DNA of 64,000 bases from Enterococcus avium ATCC 14025 (GCF_000406965.1 NZ_KE136357.1:30352-94351), one strand, 5' to 3'. Shown: positions 7,610-17,856, counted from the stretch's first letter. Program-made: numbers and translations. Notes: generated by a model from the letters alone, not told the origin.

Positions 7610-8518
7610 ATGAATTTGAAAAAAGTGGTGTTATCTTGTGTTACAGTTTTAACTATTGCGTCCTTTGGGGGACACACGGTTCACAAAGCGGCTGAGAAAT
7701 CCAAAGAACAAACAACTTCTCTTGCCTCCGAAAAGAATACTAGCAAGAAAATTGTTCTAGTGGGATCAGCTAACACGAGGGATTTGGGAGGAATCGTCAC
7801 AAAAGATGGAGCGGTGATTAAAAAGAATAAGCTAATCCGTTCAGGTGAGCTGGCTGACCTTGTCTCATTAGATAAGGAACGATTGGTTCATGATTTCAAA
7901 CTAACAAACATTGTCGATTTTCGTACGGATAGCGAGGTTGCGTCAAAACCTGATCCAGAAATTGAGAATGTTAAAAACTACCATTACGGCGTCATGAAAG
8001 ACAGTGGTGCTACCGCTAGTAAAGACGACTTTTACAAAAACTTAGACAAGGTTAATGGTGTTGAATACATGGAGAAAATCAACGCAGAGCTTGTTACAAC
8101 ACCTACAGCCCGTGAAAATTATAAGAAATTTTTTGATGTCCTGCTTGATACTAAAAATGGCTCTACTCTCTGGCACTGTACTGCTGGAAAAGACCGAGCT
8201 GGTTTTGCGACTATGCTTGTACTAAGCGCCCTAAATGTCGATAAAAAGACGATTTTCGAGGACTACCTACTATCAAATAAGTATCGGAAATCGGAGAATG
8301 AAAAGACCATAGAACAAGTCAAAGAAGCCTCAAATGATAATAAACAGGCAGTTGAAAATATTACTGCCATGATGGAGGTTCGTAAGAATTACTTACAAAC
8401 TGCCTACGATACAATGGAAGAACAATATGGCGGCGTTAATGGCTATTTGAAAAAAGGCTTGGGATTAACCAACGATGATCTTAAAAACTTAAAAGAGATC
8501 TATCTTAAGGACAATTAA
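7610..8518 (+). CDS. Exported tyrosine-protein phosphatase (DSP-like)
   Basis: 302 aa. The N-terminus (MNLKKVVLSCVTVLTIASFGG) is a signal peptide with a Cys in the h-region, so secretion or lipidation is likely. The catalytic P-loop is H189-C190-T-A-G-K-D-R196, the C-x5-R signature. TRDLGGI at about residues 60-66 is the NxRDLGG motif of the bacterial Y_phosphatase3 family (as in Listeria LipA-type enzymes), which dephosphorylate phosphotyrosine and sometimes phosphoinositides. Single gene with its own terminator. It may act on the host or envelope side. Confidence 0.9.
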   Translation: MNLKKVVLSCVTVLTIASFGGHTVHKAAEKSKEQTTSLASEKNTSKKIVLVGSANTRDLGGIVTKDGAVIKKNKLIRSGELADLVSLDKERLVHDFKLTNIVDFRTDSEVASKPDPEIENVKNYHYGVMKDSGATASKDDFYKNLDKVNGVEYMEKINAELVTTPTARENYKKFFDVLLDTKNGSTLWHCTAGKDRAGFATMLVLSALNVDKKTIFEDYLLSNKYRKSENEKTIEQVKEASNDNKQAVENITAMMEVRKNYLQTAYDTMEEQYGGVNGYLKKGLGLTNDDLKNLKEIYLKDN

Positions 8519-8675
8519 GGGAGCCACTAAAAACTATAAAAAATCACTAGCTTGATCGACAATCTTATTCGTTTTCTAGATTATACTATTGGTTCCAACT
8601 TTCATTGGCACATTGGGTAAACTCTTATTAAAAATTGACATAAGTATCTACAAATCGAATAGATTAAACGTTGAA

Positions 8676-8713
8676 GATCAATCATCTTAATCGGTGATTG
8701 GTCTTATTTTTTT
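8676..8713 (+). terminator. Terminator after tyrosine phosphatase
   Basis: GATCAATCA / TGATTGGTC stem followed by TTATTTTTTT. Confidence 0.75.
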
Positions 8714-9069
8714 ATAGCTAATTAAAAGACAAAACATTCTGAGATTGTATTGGAAAGTATTATTACTAGATAGTCGGTTTACAAGTGGATTTTTCGTAAT
8801 TGGTGAAGATTAATTTATTCCTTTTTTTGGTTTTACTAATTTTAATAGATTAACAATGAATCAAGAGCATTTTATAGAGGTATAGCGAATCAACATGATC
8901 AAAGTTCAGTTTACATTTTTACCTTTTTTTGTTATTTAAAACACTATAAATAAGCTATATGGCTATTGCAACTGTTTAAATTTTGTTAAGCGTTAAAACA
9001 AAAGATGAATTGAATAGCAATTGAAGGATGTAAACGCAGCCATTATATTTTAGGTAGGAGCTGAGGAAA
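8714..9069. other. Upstream region of PTS operon 1
   Basis: AT-rich. Contains an interrupted inverted repeat TTTTGTT-aagcgtta-AACAAAA near 8984-9004 that could be a regulator site (the gene downstream is a PRD activator). It does not fit the CcpA cre consensus spacing. GTAGGAGCTGAGG is the ribosome binding site. Confidence 0.4.
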
Positions 9070-11133
9070 ATGATTGATAGTCAAGATTTATCTATTCTTC
9101 AAGAGATTGCTTTTAGAGATCAAAGGAATACAGCAGAATTGGAAAGAAAATTTTTACTAACAAGGAGGCAAATTACTTATTCTATTAAAAAAATAAACGA
9201 ACTGCTTTCTGAAGGTAATCAGGAATTGGTCAAAGTCTCTAGCAGCGAGCTCATCTTGGATAATAAAATCCAAAAATATTTACAAAATTATTTTTTAGAA
9301 ATGGAATTTTTTTCGGACGTCTATCATTCGAAAGAAAACCGACAATTGATGATCTTATTAACACTTTCTTGTTCATTAGAGTATTTGTCGTTGGACCACT
9401 TAATTTTAATGTTGGATAGTAGTCGATCAACCGTAGTAAATGATTTGAAGGAGGTAAAACGAAGGCTCAAAAAAAGTGAAATCAACGTTGGCTACACTCG
9501 AACAAAAGGATATTTTTTAGATGGTGATGAAGCAGATATTCGCTATCTTGTAATGAAAACAGTGATTAACTTTCTTCATCAGGATAATGGGGAGCTTTTT
9601 TTAGAAAGTTTCTTAAAAAAGCAATTGAATATTGATTACTCAGAAATAGAAAGCAAGATCTTAGAGGCGAGTGCAAAATATAATATCTCTTTTTTCGAAA
9701 ACAAACTCAAGGAATTTACTTATTGTTTTATTCTGTTGAGTCAGCGATTTAAATATGAACAGCCTCAAAAGATGATTAGTGATTTTATCGATCATCAATC
9801 GAACGAGTATCAGTTTAGTCTTCATGTGTGTAATTTTTTTCAAATAGAATTATCAGAAAATATTCTTTATATCTCTGCGTGGATTCTAGGTCTATCTGCT
9901 GGAAATATCGATAATAGAACGTCAGATCAACCAATGATCGTAAAAATCATTCAACGACTAATCGCACGTTTTGAAAGCTTGTCAGGTATTCGTTTTTTAG
10001 ATAAGGATGCAGTTACTCGTAGATTGTACGAACATTTTAGGCCTAGCTATTATCGGTTATTTTATCACTTGCCTATCATTAATCCTTTAGCTCATAAAAT
10101 AAAAAAAGAGTATCCAGAAATGTATGCCTTAGTTAATGAAGCAATTAGGCCTTTGCAGCCTTTGTTTGACAGAGAACTTCCAACAGATGAAATTGCCTTT
10201 TTAACAGTACATTTTGCTGCATCTGCTTTTGAAGAACAGGAAGAGCACGTAAAAAGGAATCGGGGGTTGATTTTGTGCCCCAATGGCATTGGAACATCAA
10301 TTATTTTACAAAAAGAATTAGAGTCCTTATTTCCTAGTATAGAGTTTGTCGTGCAAGATTTTCGTAGAAAAATAGCATCTGATAGTTTTGATATTGTTTT
10401 TACGACTACCATCACCACTGACATGTTGAGTATGAAAATTCCATTTATTGTCGTCAATCCAATCATGACATCAAAAGAAAAATTTGAGTTGATTGGACGT
10501 GTGTATGAGATTTTAAATGACGAATCATTACTAGACTCAAAACTCGCGGAGACACTTAAAGTGGTGAAAAAGTATGTAACGAGAGAACAATACGAAAAAA
10601 TTGAAAATGAGCTGCTTATTCAAGCAGATGTCAATCATTCTAGAATCATCATCGAAGAAGGAGGTGAGTATCCGTTGTTAAGCGAAATTACCAACAAGGA
10701 TCTTGTGAAACTACAGGTAGAGGCAACGAACTGGGAAGAAGCAATCCGTAATTCTACAGATGTCTTAGTCAGTACGGGGGTTGCCACACCTAGCTATATT
10801 GACGGAATGATTCAGACAACGAAAGAAACCGGCCCCTATATTGTTATTACCAAACACGTAGCCTTACCACATGCTCGACCTGAAGAAGGAGCGAGAAGAA
10901 TCGGGATTAGTATTTCTACTTTAAAAACACCTGTAGTCTTTGGTAATAAGGAAAATGATCCAGTGAAATATGTTTTTGGTTTAAGTGCTCTGGATAATCA
11001 GACTCACTTAACTGCAATGTCGGAACTGGCAGAATTGTTGGATCAAGAAAGCTTCTATCAGGTATTGGATAATGCTACAAATCCAGAAGAAATCATTGAG
11101 TATATCAAAAATTTTGAGAAAGAGAGGATGTAG
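9070..11133 (+). CDS. PRD-family transcriptional regulator with fused EIIA (MtlR/LicR type)
   Basis: 687 aa. Domains in order: N-terminal winged HTH (about 1-60), a second Mga-like HTH (about 75-160), two PRDs (about 180-400), an EIIB-like domain with LCPNGIGTS (Cys near residue 400) and a C-terminal type-2 EIIA (about 540-687) whose phospho-acceptor is H601 in VALPHARPE. Such regulators sense PTS phosphorylation and activate adjacent transport genes. The operon has EIIB and EIIC but no separate EIIA, so this EIIA domain may also serve transport. EIIB starts 2 nt after the stop. Confidence 0.9.
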   Translation: MIDSQDLSILQEIAFRDQRNTAELERKFLLTRRQITYSIKKINELLSEGNQELVKVSSSELILDNKIQKYLQNYFLEMEFFSDVYHSKENRQLMILLTLSCSLEYLSLDHLILMLDSSRSTVVNDLKEVKRRLKKSEINVGYTRTKGYFLDGDEADIRYLVMKTVINFLHQDNGELFLESFLKKQLNIDYSEIESKILEASAKYNISFFENKLKEFTYCFILLSQRFKYEQPQKMISDFIDHQSNEYQFSLHVCNFFQIELSENILYISAWILGLSAGNIDNRTSDQPMIVKIIQRLIARFESLSGIRFLDKDAVTRRLYEHFRPSYYRLFYHLPIINPLAHKIKKEYPEMYALVNEAIRPLQPLFDRELPTDEIAFLTVHFAASAFEEQEEHVKRNRGLILCPNGIGTSIILQKELESLFPSIEFVVQDFRRKIASDSFDIVFTTTITTDMLSMKIPFIVVNPIMTSKEKFELIGRVYEILNDESLLDSKLAETLKVVKKYVTREQYEKIENELLIQADVNHSRIIIEEGGEYPLLSEITNKDLVKLQVEATNWEEAIRNSTDVLVSTGVATPSYIDGMIQTTKETGPYIVITKHVALPHARPEEGARRIGISISTLKTPVVFGNKENDPVKYVFGLSALDNQTHLTAMSELAELLDQESFYQVLDNATNPEEIIEYIKNFEKERM

Positions 11134-11135
11134 GA

Positions 11136-11417
11136 ATGATTAAAAAAGCATTGATTGCCTGTAGAACAGGGATGGGATCAAGTATGATGCTGAAAATCAA
11201 AGTGGATCAAGTTGTAAGAGCCAAGTCGTTTCCATTAGAGGTACAACATAGCACTTTGGATGATGTGAAAAGCTTCAAAGGAGATTTATTGATCACAATG
11301 GCTGACGTAGCAGATGAATTAAAAGGGCAGGTTCCATATATAATCGGGATCAATAATTTGATGGATAAAAAAGAAATCGAGACAAAATTGCAGGCATTTT
11401 TTGATAGTCAGGAGTAA
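11136..11417 (+). CDS. PTS EIIB, ascorbate (SgaB/UlaB) type
   Basis: 93 aa, a typical length. The phospho-cysteine is C9 in the ACRTGMGSSMM loop. It would pass phosphate from EIIA to the sugar carried by the EIIC encoded next (17-nt gap, GGGGG binding site). Confidence 0.88.
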   Translation: MIKKALIACRTGMGSSMMLKIKVDQVVRAKSFPLEVQHSTLDDVKSFKGDLLITMADVADELKGQVPYIIGINNLMDKKEIETKLQAFFDSQE

Positions 11418-11434
11418 TAAAAGGGGGAAAAACA

Positions 11435-12709
11435 ATGGAAATATTAAAGGTAGTGGTGTTTGACTTACTCGCTTCGGCACCAATTTTAGTTGGTATTATT
11501 GCCTTAACCGGGTTGTTATTACAAAAACAGCCTGCTGATAAAGTCATTTCAGGCACATTAAAAACAATTGTTGGATTCTTAGTTTTCGGGGTTGGATCGG
11601 CGGCGGCGGTAACTTCCTTAGATAGTTTTCAAGCCTTGTTTGCGGAAGGATTTGGGCTAAAAGGAGTTCTGCCACTAGCTGAGGCGGTGACTGCTTTAGC
11701 TCAAGATAAGTTCGGTACTACGGTTTCATTAGTCATGTTGATCGGGTTCTTGTGTAATTTGCTGGTTGCTAAGTTTACGCCATTAAAATATATCTTTTTA
11801 ACAGGACAGCACAATCTTTATTTAGCCGCTTTATTGACAATCATGTTTAAAGCACTAGGAATGAGCAATTCGTTGACTATTATATTTGGAGGAATCATTT
11901 TAGGGATTTGTGCGGGCCTATTTCCAGCCATCGCTCAGCCATACATGCGAAAAGTTACTGGTGATGATGAGCTTGCAATGGGACACTATGTAACTGTCGG
12001 TTATGCCCTCTCTGGATGGATTGGATCAAAAGTCGGAAAACCAGAAGATAGTACTGAAAACTTAAACTTACCTGGTTGGTTAACAATGTTTAAGGATTAC
12101 GTAGTAGGTGTCTCAATTACAATGATTATTTTCTTCTATATCGCGGCGATTGCTGCAGGGAAAGGAGCAGTAGAGGAATTATCTGGTGGAGTGAACTGGT
12201 TGGTCTATCCACTATTTCAAGGCTTGGGATTTTCAGCGGCACTTTATGTAATTATTACCGGAGTTCGACTGTTTCTGGGAGAAATTGTCAGCGCGTTTGT
12301 TGGAATCTCTGAAAAATTAATTCCTAACGCACGCCCGGCTTTGGATTGTCCAGTGGTCTTTCCATTTGCGCCGACAGCGACTGTAATTGGTTTTCTAGCA
12401 GCTTATGCTGGTGGATTAGTCACTATGGTTGTTATGGGACTAATAGGTACAATCGTAATCATCCCAGTAGCAGTTCCATACTTTTTCATTGGTGCGACCG
12501 CAGGTGTATTTGGTAACGCTACCGGTGGTTGGAAAGGATGCGTGGCAGGCTCCTTTGTAGTCGGGATTTTAATTGCTGTTGGTCCAGCATTAATTTACCC
12601 AATTATGGAAAATATTGGATTAACTGGGACATCTTTCCCAGAAACAGACTTTAACATTGTCGGACTACTTGTCTATTATATCGGACAATTATTACAAAGT
12701 GTATTTTAA
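11435..12709 (+). CDS. PTS EIIC, ascorbate (SgaT/UlaA) family
   Basis: 424 aa with about ten to eleven membrane segments. The GLKGVLPLAEAV, GHYVTVGYALSGWIGSKVG and PALDCPVVFPFAPTA segments are conserved in the SgaT/UlaA family. It is the sugar-translocating unit of PTS operon 1. Family members carry L-ascorbate but also other acidic or five-carbon substrates. No ula catabolic genes (UlaD/E/F/G) are present; the partner here is transketolase, so the substrate is more likely a pentose or pentitol-like compound (inference). Confidence 0.88.
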   Translation: MEILKVVVFDLLASAPILVGIIALTGLLLQKQPADKVISGTLKTIVGFLVFGVGSAAAVTSLDSFQALFAEGFGLKGVLPLAEAVTALAQDKFGTTVSLVMLIGFLCNLLVAKFTPLKYIFLTGQHNLYLAALLTIMFKALGMSNSLTIIFGGIILGICAGLFPAIAQPYMRKVTGDDELAMGHYVTVGYALSGWIGSKVGKPEDSTENLNLPGWLTMFKDYVVGVSITMIIFFYIAAIAAGKGAVEELSGGVNWLVYPLFQGLGFSAALYVIITGVRLFLGEIVSAFVGISEKLIPNARPALDCPVVFPFAPTATVIGFLAAYAGGLVTMVVMGLIGTIVIIPVAVPYFFIGATAGVFGNATGGWKGCVAGSFVVGILIAVGPALIYPIMENIGLTGTSFPETDFNIVGLLVYYIGQLLQSVF

Positions 12710-12744
12710 ATTTCAATTATCGTGAATTTAATGGAGGAAGTCAA

Positions 12745-14721
12745 ATGAATAAAATTGATATAGAATCGGTTGCTACTATGAGAAATCTGGTTGTTGATAG
12801 TGTTGAAAATGCAAATCATGGTCACATGGGTGCGCCGCTTGGTGCTGCACCTATGGGCTACGAATTATTTAGATATCATATGAACCACAATCCTAAAAAT
12901 CCAAAATGGTTTAATCGAGATCGTTTCATTTTAACTTCAGGTCATGGCTCGATGCTGTTGTATTCGTTATTACATTTATCCGGTTATGCTCTATCAATGG
13001 ATGATATTAAACAATTTAGAAAACTAGACAGTAAGACACCAGGTCATCCAGAAGTATTCCATACACCAGGAGTAGAGGCAACGACAGGACCGCTAGGACA
13101 AGGCTTTTCAATGACAGTCGGGATGGCTATTGCTGAAGCGCATTTACGAGACCGTTTTAATAAAGACGATTTTGATGTAGTAAATCATTACACATATACC
13201 ATATGCGGAGATGGTGATTTAGAAGAAGGTGTTGCATTAGAAGCAGCTGCTATCGCTGGAAAATTAGGACTTGGAAAATTAATCGCCCTTTACGACTCAA
13301 ATGACGTTACTTCAGATGGACCATTAACGCAATCAGCTCATGAAGATACTCAAGAAAAATTTAGAGCAATGAACTGGCAAACGCTCTATGTTGCTGATGG
13401 AAATAATTTAGATGAAATTTCCGCAGCAATTAAAGAAGCACAAGCTGAAACGACGAAACCAACGCTAATTGAAGTAAAAACAATCATCGGATTCGGCTCA
13501 ACATTGCAAGGAACTGAGAAAATCCACAGCAACCCCGTCGGTGCCGAAGAAGCTAAGAAAATCAAAGAAGCAATCGGCTGGGAATATGACGATTTCTTTG
13601 TACCAAAGGATGTAAAAACGAATTTCGATGAAATTGCTATTAATGGTGAAAAGCTAGAAATGCAATGGAATGAATTAATGAACGAATATACAAATAAGTA
13701 TCCGGAATTGGCAACAGAATTAGAAAAGGTGATTAATGAGAAGTTTGAATTAAATGAAACAACTTTAACACCATTTACAGAAGAAAAAATGGCGACAAGA
13801 ACAGCTAGTGGAAAAATGTTGAACCGAATTTACAAAGATTTACCAATTTTAGTCGGAGGTTCTGCCGATCTAGCTTCTTCAAACAAGACAACGATTGAAG
13901 GATTACCTTTTATGGATGAAGAAAATCATGAAGGACCAAATATCTATTTTGGTGTTCGCGAATTTGCCATGGCATCAATTTGTAATGGATTGACATTGCA
14001 TGGTGGATTAAGAGGATATTGTGGAACTTTCTTAGTATTTTCTGACTATATGCGCTCTGCCATTCGTCATTCCGCATTGATGGGTGTTCCTGTGACCTAT
14101 ATCATGACCCATGACAGTATACAAGTTGGGCAAGACGGACCAACTCATCAACCAGTAGAACACCTGGTATCTTTAAGAGCGATGCCTAATCTAGTTGTTT
14201 ACCGACCAGCAGATGCTAACGAAACAATCGTTGCATGGAAACTGGCAGCTATATCTAAAGATCGACCATTCCTAATCGCTCTTGGAAGACATGATGTGCC
14301 GGTAATTGAGAATGTCAATTTCGAAAATGCCGAAAAAGGCGGATACGTCCTATCTAAAGACTCAGACAATCCAGATTTAATTCTAATTGCAAGTGGTTCT
14401 GAAGTTGAAATGGCGCTGTTAGCGAAGGAACAACTCAATCAGTATAAAGTAAACGTTGTTTCATTGCCTAGCTGGGAACTATTTGATGCACAAAGCGAGG
14501 AGTACAAAGAATCCGTGTTACCAGCAAATGTTGATAACAAGTTATCAATTGAACTGGGCTCAACAATTGGTTGGTCCAAATATGTAGGCGCCAATGGAGC
14601 ATCAATCGGCTTAGAGAAATTCGGAAAGTCTGCTCCTGCAGGAGATTTGTTGAAGGACTACAATTTTACAGTCGATCATATCATTGAAGAAGCTCAACTG
14701 CTAATCGAAAAAAACAAATAG
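12745..14721 (+). CDS. tkt: Transketolase
   Basis: 658 aa, full length. The thiamine-diphosphate motif GDGDLEEGVALEAAA lies at about residues 154-168, with SGHGSMLLYSLLHL and GPLGQGFS before it. The C-terminal half has the pyrimidine-binding domain (REFAMASICNGL) and the C-terminal transketolase domain. It moves C2 units between ketose and aldose phosphates in the pentose phosphate pathway. Position as last gene of a PTS operon suggests the imported sugar enters as a pentose/ketose phosphate. A housekeeping tkt probably lies elsewhere. Confidence 0.93.
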   Translation: MNKIDIESVATMRNLVVDSVENANHGHMGAPLGAAPMGYELFRYHMNHNPKNPKWFNRDRFILTSGHGSMLLYSLLHLSGYALSMDDIKQFRKLDSKTPGHPEVFHTPGVEATTGPLGQGFSMTVGMAIAEAHLRDRFNKDDFDVVNHYTYTICGDGDLEEGVALEAAAIAGKLGLGKLIALYDSNDVTSDGPLTQSAHEDTQEKFRAMNWQTLYVADGNNLDEISAAIKEAQAETTKPTLIEVKTIIGFGSTLQGTEKIHSNPVGAEEAKKIKEAIGWEYDDFFVPKDVKTNFDEIAINGEKLEMQWNELMNEYTNKYPELATELEKVINEKFELNETTLTPFTEEKMATRTASGKMLNRIYKDLPILVGGSADLASSNKTTIEGLPFMDEENHEGPNIYFGVREFAMASICNGLTLHGGLRGYCGTFLVFSDYMRSAIRHSALMGVPVTYIMTHDSIQVGQDGPTHQPVEHLVSLRAMPNLVVYRPADANETIVAWKLAAISKDRPFLIALGRHDVPVIENVNFENAEKGGYVLSKDSDNPDLILIASGSEVEMALLAKEQLNQYKVNVVSLPSWELFDAQSEEYKESVLPANVDNKLSIELGSTIGWSKYVGANGASIGLEKFGKSAPAGDLLKDYNFTVDHIIEEAQLLIEKNK

Positions 14722-14778
14722 TTTGATTCAAGATGAGACTGAAGAAAAAGTCTTAAGAATAACCAATCATTAAATCAG

Positions 14779-14835
14779 AGTCGAACGATCTTGCCCCTAT
14801 CAATAACGATAGGACTTGATTGTTCGGCTTTTTTT
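14779..14835 (+). terminator. Terminator of PTS operon 1
   Basis: AGTCGAACGATC pairs with GATTGTTCGGCT (two G-U), with an inner CTATC/GATAG stem; T6 follows. Confidence 0.75.
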
Positions 14836-14846
14836 CACGCAAAGTC

Positions 14847-14888
14847 AGTCCATACTACAAAGCCGCTTCAGCGCTTGCAGTATGGACT
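14847..14888. repeat. Imperfect palindromic repeat, copy 2
   Basis: AGTCCATACTACAAAGCCGC, loop ttca, GCGCTTGCAGTATGGACT. Same element as 5998-6038, including the preceding cacaaagtc/cgcaaagtc bases. Confidence 0.8.
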
Positions 14889-15383
14889 CTTTTCATCACA
14901 TAGTTGTTCTCCTCAATTCTTGTGGTGGTAGATACATCCAGAACACTACGAGAATGATTAGGCAATCGCATTTAAAATCACTACTACTAAAAAGATGTTC
15001 GTGCAATTCCTAAGGTATATCTGTGTCTGGCTTCACGTAGCCTTTCTTATCTCGAATTCACGTCACACCATCTTTATGTAAAGAAAGACTTGATCTAATA
15101 AATATGAGGACGATTCGTTCTTTTATAAAAAAAAATTCAAGATATAATAGAGTTATAAGGAATGAGTAATTCTATTTTTTAAATATAAATGGAAATTCTT
15201 ATGCATTAAAAAACACTTGTAAAACGTGTGCTTTTTGACATTTAACAAAATAAATTAATTAATAGATTCAATACAAATGATTTATTACCAGTATTTTTAT
15301 TAAAAAAATCTTTGCCGATTAAAGTGAAGATGAATCGTTATTTTTAAGATGATTTCCAGAAAATAATGGAAGGAAGTGGCCTC
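14889..15383. other. Intergenic with a possible third, very decayed holin tail
   Basis: Bases 14900-14985 show patchy resemblance to the holin tail (TGTTCTCCT, then ACATCC, then ATCGCATTTAAAATC), but too weak to call. A hairpin AAAAACAC-ttgtaaaac-GTGTGCTTTTT lies near 15209-15237. The rest is AT-rich leader of the next regulator. Confidence 0.3.
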
Positions 15384-17393
15384 ATGATAAAACAAAGAGT
15401 TCGGGAATTATTACTATTATTGTTAACGACCCCAGAAATCTCAGTGAAGCAATTGGAGAAAAAACTAGAGCTAACTTCCAGTCAGCTGAGTTATACCATT
15501 AAAAAGGCGAATGAATTTTTGTTCGAACATAACATAGCTTCGATCGAAATTGGAGAAGGAAGAATTCTTTTTGCTGATGAAAATAAAAGTGAACTAACTA
15601 AATTGTTAAATTTTTCAAAGAGAAGAGACTATTTTTCAAAAAAGGAAAGAGTCTTGATCCAACTATTAATGTTGTTTGGGAGAAAAGAGCAAGAGTTTAT
15701 TGGAATTGATTACTTAGCCGCCATTTTAAAAGTAAGCCGTAATACCATTACCAGAGATCTAAAAGAAACTAGAGAAATGGCGACAATTCATCACGTGACT
15801 CTTTCACAAAATACCAATCTTGGATTTTATTTTATAGGTGAGATAAAGGACTTACAGAAGTTGCTGTTAGAAACAATCTCTACCGCATTAAATCACTATT
15901 TTTCCGATGTTCGAGAGTTGATTGGAACGCTGACTGAGGAGGCAGAAGTTCTTTATTTTCAAGAAAAAATCAAATTGTTGGAGAATGAGCTGTCGGTAAG
16001 ATTATCTGCTCAAAAAAATTCTGAGTTGTTGCTTTTACTAATTATTTTGTCTCGTTCAGACACCATCTACATCACACCAGAACAGAATTTGTCAGATGAG
16101 AATCTGAGGAAAATGAATGATTTCCTATTGGAAGAATTGGGCGAGAAATTTTCTAGAAAAGAAAACAGCTCATTCATCTCATTATTCTTGTTATCATCAA
16201 CACTGATTAAAGTTGATAAAGAAAATAAGGATTTTAAAATCGATCGGCTGGTGGTGAACTTCATTCAGCTTATGGAGTTTAGCGGGATCTATTTTGATGA
16301 AGGTGATCAGCTTAAAGCGTTTTTGTATCAACATATATTTTCTATGTATTACCGTTTATTGTTTGGCTTCCAAGCAGAAAATCCTCTAAAGCAATACATC
16401 ATAGAAAATTATTATGGACTTCACACTATTGTTTCAAAAAATTTAAACAAAATCAAAGAGCTCAGTCCATTTGAGATTTCTGAGGATGAAGTTGCCTATT
16501 TGACCGCTCTGATTGCTGGAAATGTGCGCTACATGGAGTCGAAAGGCGAAAAACTATTGGGGGTGGTTGTTTGTTCTTATGGAATGTCTGTTTCTCAATT
16601 ATTGAGGCTGGAATTGAAAAAACATTTTCCGCAAATTAGTTTTCTCGATGGTCTTTCCGTTTCAGAAATCCATAAACTGGATATACCAATAGAAATTATC
16701 TTTTCAACGGTCCCACTTCAAGGAGATGTTCCTGTATTTATTATTGATTCTAACTTGGAAAAAATTGATTTTGATCAGTTAACCGTCGCTGTTGGGAAGG
16801 CCTTTCCTGAACACTTTGGTTATAAAGAGGAGCAGCTGAAAGAACTGAAGGATGTAGTTAACCGGTATGCAAAAGTTCAATCGATCGAGTTTCTAATGGC
16901 AGAATTTGAAAAAGTTTTGTATCGACAAAACAATCATTCTCTAAAGCTAAAACATTTGAGTGATTTTCTCTCCGCTCATCAGGTTCATTTTAAAAAGACT
17001 GTTGATAGCTTCGATACTATTTTAGATATTCTTGCGAGCGGCATGCTGATTGAAGGCAGTATTTCACCAAACTATATTACAGCTCTTAAAAAAGAAGGGT
17101 TCCATGAGCATCTCATTATCAAGGATGGTATTGCTTTACCCCATATAAAAGACGATCAGCATATTTACGCTACAAGCATTAGTTTATTGAAATTGGAGCA
17201 GCCTATTTTATTGGCGAATGAAGAAATTTCGATTTTTATTTTGTTAGCAGCAGATGAAAAAAAAGAACATTTAAGAGCTTTCGAAGAATTATTCTGCATT
17301 CTTGAAAATGAAAAGCTGTACGATGCTTTGCTGCAGATCAGCGATTACGATTCGTTAAATAAAGTGCTAAAGGAAGTGGATGTAGATGAGTAA
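15384..17393 (+). CDS. PRD-family transcriptional regulator with fused EIIA
   Basis: 669 aa from the ATG at 15384, behind GGAAGGAAGTGG; an in-frame ATG at 15366 is less well placed. The layout is the same as the regulator at 9070: paired HTH domains (about 1-150), two PRDs (about 170-400), an EIIB-like domain with VVVCSYGMSVS, and a type-2 EIIA with H587 in IALPHIKD. It shares only modest identity with the first regulator. It should control PTS operon 2 according to its phosphorylation. Its end overlaps the next gene by 8 nt. Confidence 0.88.
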   Translation: MIKQRVRELLLLLLTTPEISVKQLEKKLELTSSQLSYTIKKANEFLFEHNIASIEIGEGRILFADENKSELTKLLNFSKRRDYFSKKERVLIQLLMLFGRKEQEFIGIDYLAAILKVSRNTITRDLKETREMATIHHVTLSQNTNLGFYFIGEIKDLQKLLLETISTALNHYFSDVRELIGTLTEEAEVLYFQEKIKLLENELSVRLSAQKNSELLLLLIILSRSDTIYITPEQNLSDENLRKMNDFLLEELGEKFSRKENSSFISLFLLSSTLIKVDKENKDFKIDRLVVNFIQLMEFSGIYFDEGDQLKAFLYQHIFSMYYRLLFGFQAENPLKQYIIENYYGLHTIVSKNLNKIKELSPFEISEDEVAYLTALIAGNVRYMESKGEKLLGVVVCSYGMSVSQLLRLELKKHFPQISFLDGLSVSEIHKLDIPIEIIFSTVPLQGDVPVFIIDSNLEKIDFDQLTVAVGKAFPEHFGYKEEQLKELKDVVNRYAKVQSIEFLMAEFEKVLYRQNNHSLKLKHLSDFLSAHQVHFKKTVDSFDTILDILASGMLIEGSISPNYITALKKEGFHEHLIIKDGIALPHIKDDQHIYATSISLLKLEQPILLANEEISIFILLAADEKKEHLRAFEELFCILENEKLYDALLQISDYDSLNKVLKEVDVDE

Positions 17394-17856
17394 TTTATTG
17401 GAAGATGAAGAAACTGTGCAATTGAATATTGAGGTTGACTCATGGGAAAGCAGTATACGAGAAGCTGGTAAACTCCTTGAAAAGGCTCACTATATTTCTT
17501 GGAAATATATCGATGACATGATCGCAATGGTTCACTTATATGGACCGTATATTGTCGTTTTCGAAAATGTTGCTTTGGCTCACGCCCAATCAGGAAGTGG
17601 CGTTTACAAAAGCGGGGCCAGTCTAATTACGTTGAAGCAGCCAATTACTTTTGGAAATAAGGACAATGATCCAGTTTCAATTGTGATTGCTTTGGCTTCT
17701 GTTAATCACTCAGACCATTTAGAATTTTTAAAAAAAATTATGATTGCTTTTTCGAAGGGGGTTAAGGAAAAAATTTTAGCTTCTGAAAATGGGGCAGAGG
17801 TAATTGAGATAATCAATGAATATGGTGAGGAGGAAGAAGAGTATGAGGAAGGTTAA
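17386..17856 (+). CDS. PTS EIIA, ascorbate/type-2 family
   Basis: 156 aa. The type-2 EIIA fold is shown by YGPYIVVFENVALAHAQSGSG and the QPITFGNKDNDPV strand. The acceptor is H66. The usual LPHAR motif reads LAHAQ here, a Pro-to-Ala and Arg-to-Gln change next to the active His, as seen in other ascorbate-type EIIAs. The very acidic C-terminus (GEEEEEYEEG) overlaps the EIIB start by 14 nt. Confidence 0.85.
   Translation: MSNLLEDEETVQLNIEVDSWESSIREAGKLLEKAHYISWKYIDDMIAMVHLYGPYIVVFENVALAHAQSGSGVYKSGASLITLKQPITFGNKDNDPVSIVIALASVNHSDHLEFLKKIMIAFSKGVKEKILASENGAEVIEIINEYGEEEEEYEEG

Noticed and set aside
8984-9004. Possible CcpA cre site before PTS operon 1
   Set aside because: The TG...CG...CA spacing does not fit the cre consensus; kept only as an unexplained inverted repeat.
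14816-15013. Plus-strand 65-codon frame
   Set aside because: It covers a terminator tail and the palindromic repeat; no binding site.
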